A stretch of 30,714 bases of DNA from Robbsia sp050955065 (GTDB lineage: Bacteria; Pseudomonadota; Gammaproteobacteria; Burkholderiales; Burkholderiaceae), in NCBI GenBank assembly GCA_050955065.1, contig JBPBQT010000047.1, positions 1-30,714 of the forward strand. The letters run 5' to 3'. The translations under genes and the position numbers were made by a program. The notes under the pieces are model-generated. The model saw only the letters and a program-made list of their open reading frames with translations. It did not search any database and was not told where the DNA came from. Below, piece after piece: positions 7,928 through 15,323 of the stretch (its first letter is position 1; the number at the start of each line of letters is the position of its first letter).

Positions 7928-8440
7928 ATGGACATCACGCAACTGATCCTCGACGATCACCACGAACACCGCCGTCTTTTCGCCATCCTCGAACAGATCG
8001 ATCGCAGCGACACGATCGCGCTCGACGCGATCTGGTCGCGGCTTGCCACCTTTCTCGAAGTCCACGCGAAGGCCGAGGAGGTGGTGTTCTATCCCGGCCT
8101 GCTGCAGATCGGCGAGGGTGCCGGCGGCAAGGACAGTCCGGAGGATGAGACCGAGGACGCGATCGAGGACCATAACGAGATACGCGATGCGGTTGCGGCC
8201 GTGGCCGGATGCGCGACGGGCACGGAGCAGTGGTACGCCGCCGTCGCCACGGCGAACAAGGCCAATGGCGATCACATGGCCGAGGAGGAGCGCGAAGGTC
8301 TAACCGATTTCCGCTTCAATGCCTCGCTGCAGATGCGGCACGATCTCGCGGTCGCGTTTGCGACCTTCGAAGCCGCGCACGTCACCGGCGTGAAGGCGGT
8401 AAACGAGGATCCGGCGGAGTATATCGAGGAGCACAGCTGA
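7928..8440 (+). CDS. Hemerythrin HHE cation-binding domain protein
   Basis: This 170-residue soluble protein is of the hemerythrin/HHE class. These are four-helix bundles that bind a di-iron centre and take part in oxygen, nitric oxide or iron sensing and in iron-sulfur repair. Candidate metal ligands are spaced as expected: H11/H12/H14 (DDHHEHRR), H46 with E50/E51 (EVHAKAEE), H82 (EDHNEI), and H116 with E120 (GDHMAEEE). AGGAACGG precedes the ATG. A stretch of acidic residues (65-81) links two helices. It stands alone on the plus strand and converges with the regulator-amidase fusion. Its last codons and stop lie in a 17-bp tandem repeat. The exact function cannot be told from sequence. Confidence 0.85.
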   Translation: MDITQLILDDHHEHRRLFAILEQIDRSDTIALDAIWSRLATFLEVHAKAEEVVFYPGLLQIGEGAGGKDSPEDETEDAIEDHNEIRDAVAAVAGCATGTEQWYAAVATANKANGDHMAEEEREGLTDFRFNASLQMRHDLAVAFATFEAAHVTGVKAVNEDPAEYIEEHS

Positions 8441-8496
8441 GCGAGGAGCCCAGTTGAGCGAAGAGCACAGCCGAGCGAGCAGCACGGCCGGGACAT
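8429..8496. repeat. 17-bp tandem repeat across the hemerythrin stop codon
   Basis: Three clear copies (8429-8445, 8446-8462, 8463-8479) share the pattern GAGCNCAGYYGAGCGAR, and a decayed fourth copy follows. The array starts inside the last codons of the hemerythrin gene and fills the short convergent gap before the stop of the fusion gene. Because 17 is not a multiple of three, each copy changes frame. Only the first copy is coding. Confidence 0.8.
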
Positions 8497-8500
8497 TGCG

Positions 8501-11041
8501 CTACCGGGTAAACAGCGCCTTGCGAATGATCGCGTGAACGCCCCAGTTGCCGTCGACGATCTGGGTAATGCCGAAGTCGACGGCGACCGACATCAACGAG
8601 ATCGCCTCGTCTTCCGAAAGATTCCGGGTGGTCATCAGAAAGCGGCGTGTCTTGATGAACGCGTCGCGCATCGCCTGGTCGAGCGTCGACCGGTGGTAGA
8701 CCTCGCTTTGCGCGGAACTGCCGAACTCCGTCAGATAATTGGGATGACTGAAACCGTGGAGGATCCACTCCTCCGCGGTCTCCACGAGCGGATAACTCAG
8801 ATCGGCGAACGGCCGACCCGCCAGCGTCGCACGTTTGTGCAATACGATCTCGAAATCCCCGGTCAGCGAACATTCGATCGCCGTGCCGCACAATTCCGAG
8901 TCGCCCTGCGAAGCGTGCGGATCGCCGATCGACAGCAGCGCCCCCGACACGCCCACCGGCAGGTAGACGCTGGCACCGCGCGCGATACGCCAGTTATCGA
9001 GATTGCCGCCGAACGTCGAGGGTGGAATCGAATCGATCAACCCGTCCTGCTGGGGCGCCACCGCGAATACCCCGAAGTGCGGCCGTACGGGAATGCGGAC
9101 GTCCTCGAGAATCCCATAGCGCTTTTCGATCGTCGCGTGGTCCACGGGCACCCCGGGATAATCGATGGTCGGGTGCATGATGCCGAACGGATCGCGTTGC
9201 GGCGTCCAGCGGTAGTTGTACACCGCACGGGCGCACGACGGCGCCGTGGCGTCCGGGCCGGCCTCGATTTCATAGATCGTGACGACCTCGCGCGGTTTCG
9301 GCTCGGTCAGCAGTTCACGGTAGTGAAATCCCCACCATGCCGCGGCATTGCTGCCGAAGACGCGGCCGTGGAATTTGGGATTGACGCAGGGGCGCGCGCG
9401 GATATCGAGGATTCGTACCTCCAGCACGTCGCCTGGCTCCGCGCCCCGCACGGCGATCGGCCCCGTGCAGATATGCACGCCGAAGCCCTCGCCGGCGCCG
9501 CGCCCGTAAATCGACGCATCCAGGGGCCCCGCGCCGCGCCGGTCGACGTTCTTGCGATCCGACGTCCAATGAAACACGCTTTCCGCACCCGCGTCGCCCG
9601 CCACCATGCGCTCCCAGTCATCCGCCGCATGTTGCGTCAGCGTCTCGATCGTGACCGTGTCGCCACTGTCGATCTCGAGAACCGGCGTCAGATCGTGGCT
9701 GAAGTAGCCCCAATGCACCGTCGCGGCATGGGCGCGGAGCAGGTGATGAACCGGCCGATTCGCACCGCGAGCAGACTCGCCGGGCACATCGGGCGGGCAG
9801 GAAAAACGGACGTCGCGGGCGGGATCGGCATTGCGGCCGGATACCGGATCCGGATCGCTGTTCGGGCAAGGGAGTGACGCCGCGGGCGGCGCCTGCGGCA
9901 TCTGCTGCATCGCGGCGGTCTGCGCCCCCTCGCGGGCAACCGCCAGCCCGTCGGCCTGGCCGGGCAGGCCACGCGAGATGCGCTGCACCAGTTGCCGCGT
10001 CAGCGCAAGGAGCGCCGCCTGTCGGTAGGCGCGTGGCGAACTGCCATAGCGGTCGCGGAACACCCGGCTGAAATGCGCGGGATCGTTGAACCCCCAGCGA
10101 AAGCAGATCTCGGAGACCGAGACTTTTTCGCCAAGCGGGTCGACCAGTTCCGCACGGCAACGCTCGAGCCGGCGCGAACGTAGGTGGGTGGAGAAGCTCT
10201 GTCCCGTGATTTCGAACAATTTCTGCAGATACCGCAGCGAAATACGCTCTTCACGGGCCAGCGCGCCCATCGCCAGTTCGGAGTCGCCCAGGCGCATCTC
10301 GATCGCGCGGCACACCCGGGAGAAAAGCGCAGCCTGCGACGGTGTCAACGAACCGCCAGCGGGCGCGCCCTCGTCGCTCGCCAGCGTTGCCGCCGACAGC
10401 TCGGTCACCGTGGTTTCGAGCAAGCGGAGCTCGTTCGCGGACAAGGTCTCGATACCCTGCGCGACCGAGGCGAGACAACGCGAGAATACCTGCGCGATAC
10501 CCACGCTCCCGGACAAAAGGCGCGCGTTCGCCGGGAACGGCGCGAGCGAGCGCCCCTGGAAGCCCTCGCGCGGCACGCGCACCATGAATATCCGGAAGTT
10601 CGATGCGAACGCGAGCGACGCCCGCGCTCCCGGCGCGACGCACACGAGATCGTGGGGCAGCATGGGCTCGCGACCCGCCGCACCGGCCATCGTCGCCGCG
10701 CCGTCCAGAAGCAGGACGATGACCGCGCTGCCGTCATCCGCACCTGCACCTGCACCTGCACCTGCACCTGCACCTGCACCCGCACCGTCGTCGCCGGCCC
10801 GGACATCGAGCGTCTGGGCCGTGGCCGCGAGCAGCGTCCATTCGAAACCGCCCGCGCTCGCCTGCGACGTCAGCGTGCCCTGCAGCGTCGCGTCGCCGCC
10901 GCCCGGGCGCGAACCCAGCCGAAAACGCGCGAGCATCGTCCACCAGGCGCGCGAACGCTCGGATGGGGCATAGGACTCGGTGGTGAAACGCAGGACTTCC
11001 AAGCAGACCTCCTTCGCCGCAGCGGGTTGCCCTTTTCCCAT
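8501..11041 (-). CDS. AraC-family regulator fused to an acetamidase/formamidase (FmdA/AmdA) domain
   Basis: One uninterrupted frame of 846 residues joins two complete proteins. Residues 15-215 resemble the AraC-binding-like sensor domain of FeaR-type regulators, interrupted by an Ala-Gly repeat at 87-101. Residues 240-345 are a full AraC DNA-binding unit (ISLRYLQKLFEITGQSF, then VSVSEICFRWGFNDPAHFSRVF). A Pro/Ala-rich linker follows (346-430). Residues 432-846 are a whole FmdA/AmdA amidase domain, with TVHWGYF (441), FGGNLDNW (677) and GDPHASQGDSE (707), aligning end to end with the separate FmdA protein at 14081-15319. No stop codon or frameshift separates the halves. The ATG at 11041 fits the domain edge. 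ATG 11113 (better ribosome site, GGGG) and GTG 11293 are alternatives, but their extra residues are Arg/Cys-rich. It is divergent from an amide/amino-acid importer operon that it probably controls. Whether the enzyme half is catalytic or only a sensor is unknown. Confidence 0.88.
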   Translation of the reverse strand: MGKGQPAAAKEVCLEVLRFTTESYAPSERSRAWWTMLARFRLGSRPGGGDATLQGTLTSQASAGGFEWTLLAATAQTLDVRAGDDGAGAGAGAGAGAGAGADDGSAVIVLLLDGAATMAGAAGREPMLPHDLVCVAPGARASLAFASNFRIFMVRVPREGFQGRSLAPFPANARLLSGSVGIAQVFSRCLASVAQGIETLSANELRLLETTVTELSAATLASDEGAPAGGSLTPSQAALFSRVCRAIEMRLGDSELAMGALAREERISLRYLQKLFEITGQSFSTHLRSRRLERCRAELVDPLGEKVSVSEICFRWGFNDPAHFSRVFRDRYGSSPRAYRQAALLALTRQLVQRISRGLPGQADGLAVAREGAQTAAMQQMPQAPPAASLPCPNSDPDPVSGRNADPARDVRFSCPPDVPGESARGANRPVHHLLRAHAATVHWGYFSHDLTPVLEIDSGDTVTIETLTQHAADDWERMVAGDAGAESVFHWTSDRKNVDRRGAGPLDASIYGRGAGEGFGVHICTGPIAVRGAEPGDVLEVRILDIRARPCVNPKFHGRVFGSNAAAWWGFHYRELLTEPKPREVVTIYEIEAGPDATAPSCARAVYNYRWTPQRDPFGIMHPTIDYPGVPVDHATIEKRYGILEDVRIPVRPHFGVFAVAPQQDGLIDSIPPSTFGGNLDNWRIARGASVYLPVGVSGALLSIGDPHASQGDSELCGTAIECSLTGDFEIVLHKRATLAGRPFADLSYPLVETAEEWILHGFSHPNYLTEFGSSAQSEVYHRSTLDQAMRDAFIKTRRFLMTTRNLSEDEAISLMSVAVDFGITQIVDGNWGVHAIIRKALFTR
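10741..10782. repeat. Hexanucleotide microsatellite inside the fusion gene
   Basis: Six perfect CACCTG units (10741-10776) are followed by one variant, CACCCG. On the coding minus strand they encode a run of alternating Gly and Ala within the sensor domain, flanked on both sides by Asp-Asp-Gly. A six-base unit changes repeat number without breaking the frame, so protein length could vary between strains. Confidence 0.9.
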
Positions 11042-11128
11042 GCAACGTCTGCGCCAGCGCCGGATACGACGGCGCGCCGCAAGAAAAATCACCAGCAGAA
11101 CAAAACGGTGCATCCGTGCCCCTGCAGG

Positions 11129-11142
11129 GTGCGGCGCCGCAC
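11129..11142. promoter_or_regulatory. Perfect 14-bp palindrome upstream of the fusion gene
   Basis: GTGCGGCGCCGCAC reads the same on both strands and lies 16 bases upstream of the possible ATG at 11113. It could be an operator or simply GC-rich chance sequence. CTGCAG hexamers flank it on both sides. Confidence 0.3.
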
Positions 11143-11254
11143 TGCAGCGCCGCATTGCCTCGTCGCGTCGCACGGCGGCTGCGCACGCTGGACGCCAGCC
11201 CTTGCATGCGGCACGTCCGGCGGAAAACACGCGCCGCGCCTTCCCGTCCAAGCA

Positions 11255-11274
11255 CTTGTGCGTTCGTGTACAAG
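11255..11274. promoter_or_regulatory. Inverted repeat CTTGT-N10-ACAAG, candidate operator
   Basis: Five-base arms at 11255-11259 and 11270-11274 have centres one and a half helical turns apart. They lie about 86 bases before the ATG of the importer binding-protein gene, in the shared divergent region. This position would suit control of both directions by the AraC-FmdA protein. AraC proteins often prefer direct repeats, so the assignment is weak. Confidence 0.25.
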
Positions 11275-11359
11275 TTCGCCGAATTTCCTTCACCTACCCT
11301 GCCTGACGAGAGAGACAAGGTGGCATGGGCCATCGTCATCGATCCTTCAGGAGCTTGCC

Positions 11360-12280
11360 ATGCACATCACCCATCGCCCTCTTGCACGTTGCCTGCGGGC
11401 CGGCGCCCGCGCGCTCATGCGCTGGCGCCGTGCGCTGCCGGCCGGCGCGTGTCTCGCGGCGCTGCTGTTCGCCGGCCACGCCGAGGCAGCGGCGCCCGCC
11501 GCCTGCCAGGCGCTGCAAACTCAATATCCGCAGTTCAAGGGCAAGAGCCTCGTCAACGCCATCAATCCCCACACCCCCGGCTACGAAGCGCTCGATCCCA
11601 AGGATCCCAGCAAATACATCGGCTTCGACATCGACCTGGGCGAGGCGCTCGCCCAATGTCTGGGATTCACGATGACGTACAAACCGGTCACCTTCGCCGC
11701 GCTGCTCACGACGCTGCAAAGCGGACAGGCCGATATCGTGATTTCCGACATCTACGCCACCGAGGAACGCGCCAAGGCGGCCGACTTCATCACCTACTCG
11801 AAGGTCTTCGACGGCGTTCTCGTCGCCAAGGGCAACCCGCGCAAGATCACCGGCATCAACGCGTCGCTGTGCGGCACGACGGCGGCCGAGAACACCGGCT
11901 ATGTCGAGATTCCGCTGATCCAGAATCTGGCGCCCGCGTGCAAGGCCGCGAACAAGCCGGAAGCGTCGATCCAGCTCTACGACAACAACGCGAACTGCAT
12001 CCAGGCCATCCTGGCCGGCCGCGCGGACACCTATATCAACGACGTCAACACCGTCGACCAGGCGGTGAAGGCGTATCCGGACAAGCTGGAAAAGGCCGTC
12101 GCGGTCAACCTGCCGTATTCGGTCGGTATCGGCGTACCGAAGGACAAGCATGATTTCCGCGACGCCATCATGGCGGCGCTGATCGTCATCCAGAAAAGCG
12201 GCATGCAGACCACGATGCTGAAGAAATGGTCGCTCGGCGCCGAAAACCTCGAAACGCCGCGCCTGATCGAGTCGCATTGA
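11360..12280 (+). CDS. Polar amino acid-type ABC transporter substrate-binding protein (SBP family 3)
   Basis: This 306-residue periplasmic binding protein has a long Arg-rich N-region, a hydrophobic core (ACLAALLFAGHAEA) and a likely signal cleavage near residue 44. The mature part follows the family-3 pattern: IGFDIDLGEALAQCLGF, then VTFAALLTTLQSGQADIVIS, then TEERAKAADFITYSKVFDG. ATG 11360 has AGGAG seven bases upstream. The permease-ATPase gene begins in its stop codon (TGATG), so the two are coupled. A downstream free acetamidase/formamidase in the same run of genes suggests that the ligand is an amide, or an amino acid carrying an amide. This is inferred from context. The mature protein has several Cys residues (for example in AACQAL and SLCGTT), possibly disulfide-bonded. 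Confidence 0.88.
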   Translation: MHITHRPLARCLRAGARALMRWRRALPAGACLAALLFAGHAEAAAPAACQALQTQYPQFKGKSLVNAINPHTPGYEALDPKDPSKYIGFDIDLGEALAQCLGFTMTYKPVTFAALLTTLQSGQADIVISDIYATEERAKAADFITYSKVFDGVLVAKGNPRKITGINASLCGTTAAENTGYVEIPLIQNLAPACKAANKPEASIQLYDNNANCIQAILAGRADTYINDVNTVDQAVKAYPDKLEKAVAVNLPYSVGIGVPKDKHDFRDAIMAALIVIQKSGMQTTMLKKWSLGAENLETPRLIESH

Positions 12281-13980
12281 TGGAACTGTTTCTTCATTAC
12301 CTCGGGATGCCGTATCTGCTTCAGGGGATCGGCTTCACGCTGGCGGTCACGGCGCTGGGCCTGGCCGGCGGCCTGCTGGTGGGGCTCGCGCTCGCCGCCA
12401 TGCAGCTCAGCCGGGTCGGACCGCTGGCGGCCTTCGCGCGCGGCTACACGGTCATCTTCCGCGGCACGCCGCTGATCCTGCAACTCGTCTTCGCGTACGA
12501 CGCGTTGCCGCATATCGGCCTCAAGCTGAGCGCGATCGGCGCCGCGGGGCTTGCCCTGGCGGCCAACGAAGGCCCGTTCATCGCCGAGATCCTGCGCTCG
12601 GGCGTGCTCGGCGTCGATCGCGGCCAGGTCGTCGCGGGTCAGGCGCTGGGCATGACGCCGGCGGTCCTGATGCGCCGGGTGATCGCGCCGCAGGCGATCC
12701 GCACCATGGTGCCGGCGTTGGGCAACGAAGCGGTCAGCGCGCTGAAGAATTCATCCCTCGCGTCGGTCATCGCCGTGAGCGAGCTGACGCTGCGCAGCAC
12801 GCAGCTGGCATCGTCGACCTTCGATTTTTTCTCGATTTTCTTCGCCTCCGGTCTGATCTATCTGCTGCTGACCGGCGCCATCGCGGCGATCCAGCTGCTG
12901 ATCGAACGCGCGCTCGACCTCGACAGGCCCGCCGGGTCCGGACGCTTCGCACGCTGGCTGCCGGGCCGATCGTTCGCCTCGGTGGCGGGTCCGGTCGCGA
13001 GCGTGGTGCCGCCGGACGCCGCTTCGGGTGTCACTTCGGACGCCGCGTCGGGCGTTATTTCAGGTGTCGCTCCGGAAGCCGCTCCGGGCTTTGCCTCGGG
13101 CGTCGCCGCCGGTTCGCTCTCCGCCACCGCCACGCCGCCGATGCGCGCGACATCCACCGAACGTCGCGCGCGGTACGCGGCACTCGCCGGCAACGACCTG
13201 GCCGTGACCGTCACCGGGCTGCGCAAGCGCTACGGCGGCCAGACCGTCCTCGACGGTTTCGATCTGACGATCCGCGCCGGCGAGGTGGTGGCGCTGCTGG
13301 GCCCGAGCGGATCGGGCAAAAGCACCCTGCTGCGCTGCATCAACCATCTCGAACAGTGGGATGCGGGCGAGATCCGCGTGGGCGGCACGCGTCTCGGATT
13401 TCGCGACGACGGCCAGCGCCTCGGGCCCCGCGCGCTGGCGAACGAACGCGCCGGCGCCGGGGTGGGCATGGTCTTCCAGCAATTCAACCTGTTCAGCCAT
13501 CTCACCGCCCGCGAGAATATCGCCGGGCCGCTGCGGTGGGTGCATGGCATGGGCGCGGCCGAGGCGCGGCAGCGGGCCGACGCGCTGCTCGAACGCGTCG
13601 GACTGGCGCACCGCGCCGACGCCCTGCCGCGTCATCTCTCCGGCGGCCAGCAACAGCGCGTGGCGATCGCCCGCGCGCTGGCCCCCCGGCCTCGGGTCCT
13701 GCTGCTCGACGAACCCACGTCCGCGCTCGATCCGGAACTCGTCGGAGAAGTGCTCGACGTCATCCAGCGGCTCGCCGTCGAGGATGGACTGACGATGATC
13801 ATTTCCACCCACCAGTTGCGTTTCGCCGCCGAAGTCGCGGACCGCGTCGTGTTTCTCAGCGGCGGCAAGCTGATCGAGGACGGTCCGGCGCACGAGGTGC
13901 TCACGCGTCCCCGGCATCCGCTGACCGCCCGTTTCCTGAGCGTGATGGGCGCGGACGCCGTCCCGGGAGCGCCGCCTTGA
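12280..13980 (+). CDS. Fused amino-acid ABC transporter permease/ATP-binding protein
   Basis: This 566-residue protein combines both membrane and energising parts of a polar amino-acid importer. Residues 1-215 are a HisM/GlnP-type permease with the cytoplasmic coupling loop (IAEILRSGVLGVDRGQVVAGQALGM is the family region, about 101-125). Residues 216-300 are a low-complexity linker of Ala/Ser/Gly-Val repeats. Residues 305-560 are a complete GlnQ/HisP-type ATPase with Walker A GPSGSGKS (341-348), Q-loop Q400, signature LSGGQQ (453-458), Walker B VLLLDE (473-478) and switch histidine H511. The start overlaps the binding-protein stop (TGATG). Such permease/ATPase fusions occur in related bacteria. 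A homodimer would supply two permease and two ATPase halves, so no other subunit is needed. Confidence 0.92.
   Translation: MELFLHYLGMPYLLQGIGFTLAVTALGLAGGLLVGLALAAMQLSRVGPLAAFARGYTVIFRGTPLILQLVFAYDALPHIGLKLSAIGAAGLALAANEGPFIAEILRSGVLGVDRGQVVAGQALGMTPAVLMRRVIAPQAIRTMVPALGNEAVSALKNSSLASVIAVSELTLRSTQLASSTFDFFSIFFASGLIYLLLTGAIAAIQLLIERALDLDRPAGSGRFARWLPGRSFASVAGPVASVVPPDAASGVTSDAASGVISGVAPEAAPGFASGVAAGSLSATATPPMRATSTERRARYAALAGNDLAVTVTGLRKRYGGQTVLDGFDLTIRAGEVVALLGPSGSGKSTLLRCINHLEQWDAGEIRVGGTRLGFRDDGQRLGPRALANERAGAGVGMVFQQFNLFSHLTARENIAGPLRWVHGMGAAEARQRADALLERVGLAHRADALPRHLSGGQQQRVAIARALAPRPRVLLLDEPTSALDPELVGEVLDVIQRLAVEDGLTMIISTHQLRFAAEVADRVVFLSGGKLIEDGPAHEVLTRPRHPLTARFLSVMGADAVPGAPP
13015..13062 (+). 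repeat. 24-bp tandem repeat in the permease-ATPase linker
   Basis: Two 24-base units (13015-13038 and 13039-13062) encode DAASGV followed by a Thr-Ser or Ile-Ser pair. More degenerate copies follow to about 13115. The unit is a multiple of three, so it lengthens the linker between the fused domains without a frameshift. Confidence 0.65.
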
Positions 13981-14080
13981 ACCGCCCCGCCGGCCATGCC
14001 CCCTTCGTTTCGTCACGCGTCCCGCGTTCCCCGTCATTCGCGCAACGGCAAACCCGCGCGGCGTTCCACCCGAGAACATC

Positions 14081-15319
14081 ATGAAACACCATACACTCGC
14101 CGTATCGCCCGACACCGTGCATTGGGGGTATTTCAGCAAGGTGGTCACGCCCAATCTGACGATCCGCTCCGGGGACCGGGTCACGATCGAAACCCTGACC
14201 CATCACGCGAACGACGATTACGACCGCATGATCGCCGGCGACCCCGGCGCCGAAAGCGTCTATCACTGGACGCGCGAGCACAAGGCGGTATCCCGGCGCG
14301 GCGCCGGCCCGACCGAAGGACCCTTCGTTCTGGGCGCCGGCGAGGGCATCGGCGTGCATCTGCTGACCGGTCCCATCGCCGTCGAAGGCGCCGAACCGGG
14401 CGACGTCCTGGAAGTTCGCATCCTCGACGTGCGTCCCCGGCCGAGCTGCCACGCCTGTCACGCCGGACGCTGCTTCGGCTCGAATGTCGCCGCTTCCTGG
14501 GGATTCCATTATCACGACCTGATAGAGGAACCCCGACCCCGCGAAGTGATCACCATCTTCGAGCTCGACACCACCGGCGAGCCGTTCGCGCGCGCGGTCT
14601 ACAACTATGTATGGACGCCGCAGACCGACCCCGACGGCATCGTGCACACGATGATCGACTACCCGGGCGTGCGGGTCGACCACGCGCTCGTGCAAAAGCG
14701 CGAATCGATCCTGCGCAACGTCAAGGTGCCGGCCCGCCTGCATTTCGGGACGATGGGGCTCGCGCCCTCCGAATCCGACTACGTCAGTTCGATTCCCCCC
14801 AGCTACACCGGCGGCAATATCGACGACTGGCGCATCGGCAAGGGCGCGAAGATGTATTACCCGGTCGCCGTCGACGGCGCGTTCTTCTCGGTGGGCGACC
14901 CGCACGCGGCGCAGGGCGACAGCGAACTGGGCGGCACCGCGATCGAGACCTCGCTGACCGGCGATTTCGAATTCGTGCTGCACAAGCGGAACGACCTGGG
15001 CGGAACGCTCCTCGAAGGCCTGACCCATCCGTTGCTGGAAACCGACGAGCAATGGTCCGTGTACGGTTTCACCTTCCCGAACTACCTGGCGGAACTGGGA
15101 CCCGACGCGCAGACCGAGGTCGCCCGGCACGGCAGCATCGACAAGGCGATGCGCGACGCCTTCCGCAAACTGCGGCGCTTTCTGATGACCGTGCACAAGC
15201 TGAGCGAGGACGAGGCGATCGCGCTGCTGTCGGTCGCGGCGGATTTCGGCGTGACGCAGGTCGTCGACGCGAACTGGGGCGTGCACGGCTCGATCCGCAA
15301 GAACGTCTTCGTTTCCTGA
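14081..15319 (+). CDS. fmdA: Acetamidase/formamidase family protein
   Basis: This 412-residue cytoplasmic amidase of the FmdA/AmdA family is expected to hydrolyse a short amide to ammonia and a carboxylate. Family landmarks are TVHWGYFS (12-19), GAGEGIGVHLLTGPIAVEGAEPGD (85-108), GGNIDDWRIGKG (244-255) and GDPHAAQGDSELGGT (272-286). By eye more than half of its residues match the amidase domain of the divergent AraC fusion. It differs at residues 122-131, where a CHACHAGRC cluster replaces the VNPKFHGRV stretch of the fusion. The start is 100 bases after the permease-ATPase gene with a modest ribosome site (GAGAA). It is therefore probably the last gene of the importer operon. It ends four bases before the convergent SDR gene. 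The substrate (formamide, acetamide or a larger amide) cannot be fixed from sequence. Confidence 0.9.
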   Translation: MKHHTLAVSPDTVHWGYFSKVVTPNLTIRSGDRVTIETLTHHANDDYDRMIAGDPGAESVYHWTREHKAVSRRGAGPTEGPFVLGAGEGIGVHLLTGPIAVEGAEPGDVLEVRILDVRPRPSCHACHAGRCFGSNVAASWGFHYHDLIEEPRPREVITIFELDTTGEPFARAVYNYVWTPQTDPDGIVHTMIDYPGVRVDHALVQKRESILRNVKVPARLHFGTMGLAPSESDYVSSIPPSYTGGNIDDWRIGKGAKMYYPVAVDGAFFSVGDPHAAQGDSELGGTAIETSLTGDFEFVLHKRNDLGGTLLEGLTHPLLETDEQWSVYGFTFPNYLAELGPDAQTEVARHGSIDKAMRDAFRKLRRFLMTVHKLSEDEAIALLSVAADFGVTQVVDANWGVHGSIRKNVFVS

Positions 15320-15323
15320 AAAA

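Larger units (their letters stand above)
11042..11359. other. Divergent intergenic/leader region between the AraC-FmdA fusion and the importer operon
   Basis: This stretch holds no independent gene that I can support. It may include the N-terminal extension of the fusion if the ATG at 11113 or the GTG at 11293 is used. It contains two symmetric elements (11129-11142 and 11255-11274). The importer binding-protein gene has a strong ribosome site (AGGAG) just inside its right end. No convincing sigma70 hexamers were seen for either direction. Confidence 0.5.

Noticed and set aside
9700..9910. A separate start for the amidase half of the fusion, using ATG 9910, ATG 9901 or GTG 9787
   Set aside because: The frame is continuous, none of these starts has a well-placed ribosome site, and the linker would have to be read through in any case. 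An internal start cannot be fully excluded, so it is noted as a test for the fusion claim.
10741..10782. CRISPR-like or mobile repeat
   Set aside because: The six-base units have no spacers and lie inside a coding frame. This is a simple microsatellite.
11042..11293. N-terminal extension of the fusion up to GTG 11293, which would include a hydrophobic stretch after ATG 11113
   Set aside because: The extra residues are rich in Arg and Cys, look like non-coding sequence and precede the usual domain start. A membrane-anchored regulator was considered, but the support is weak.
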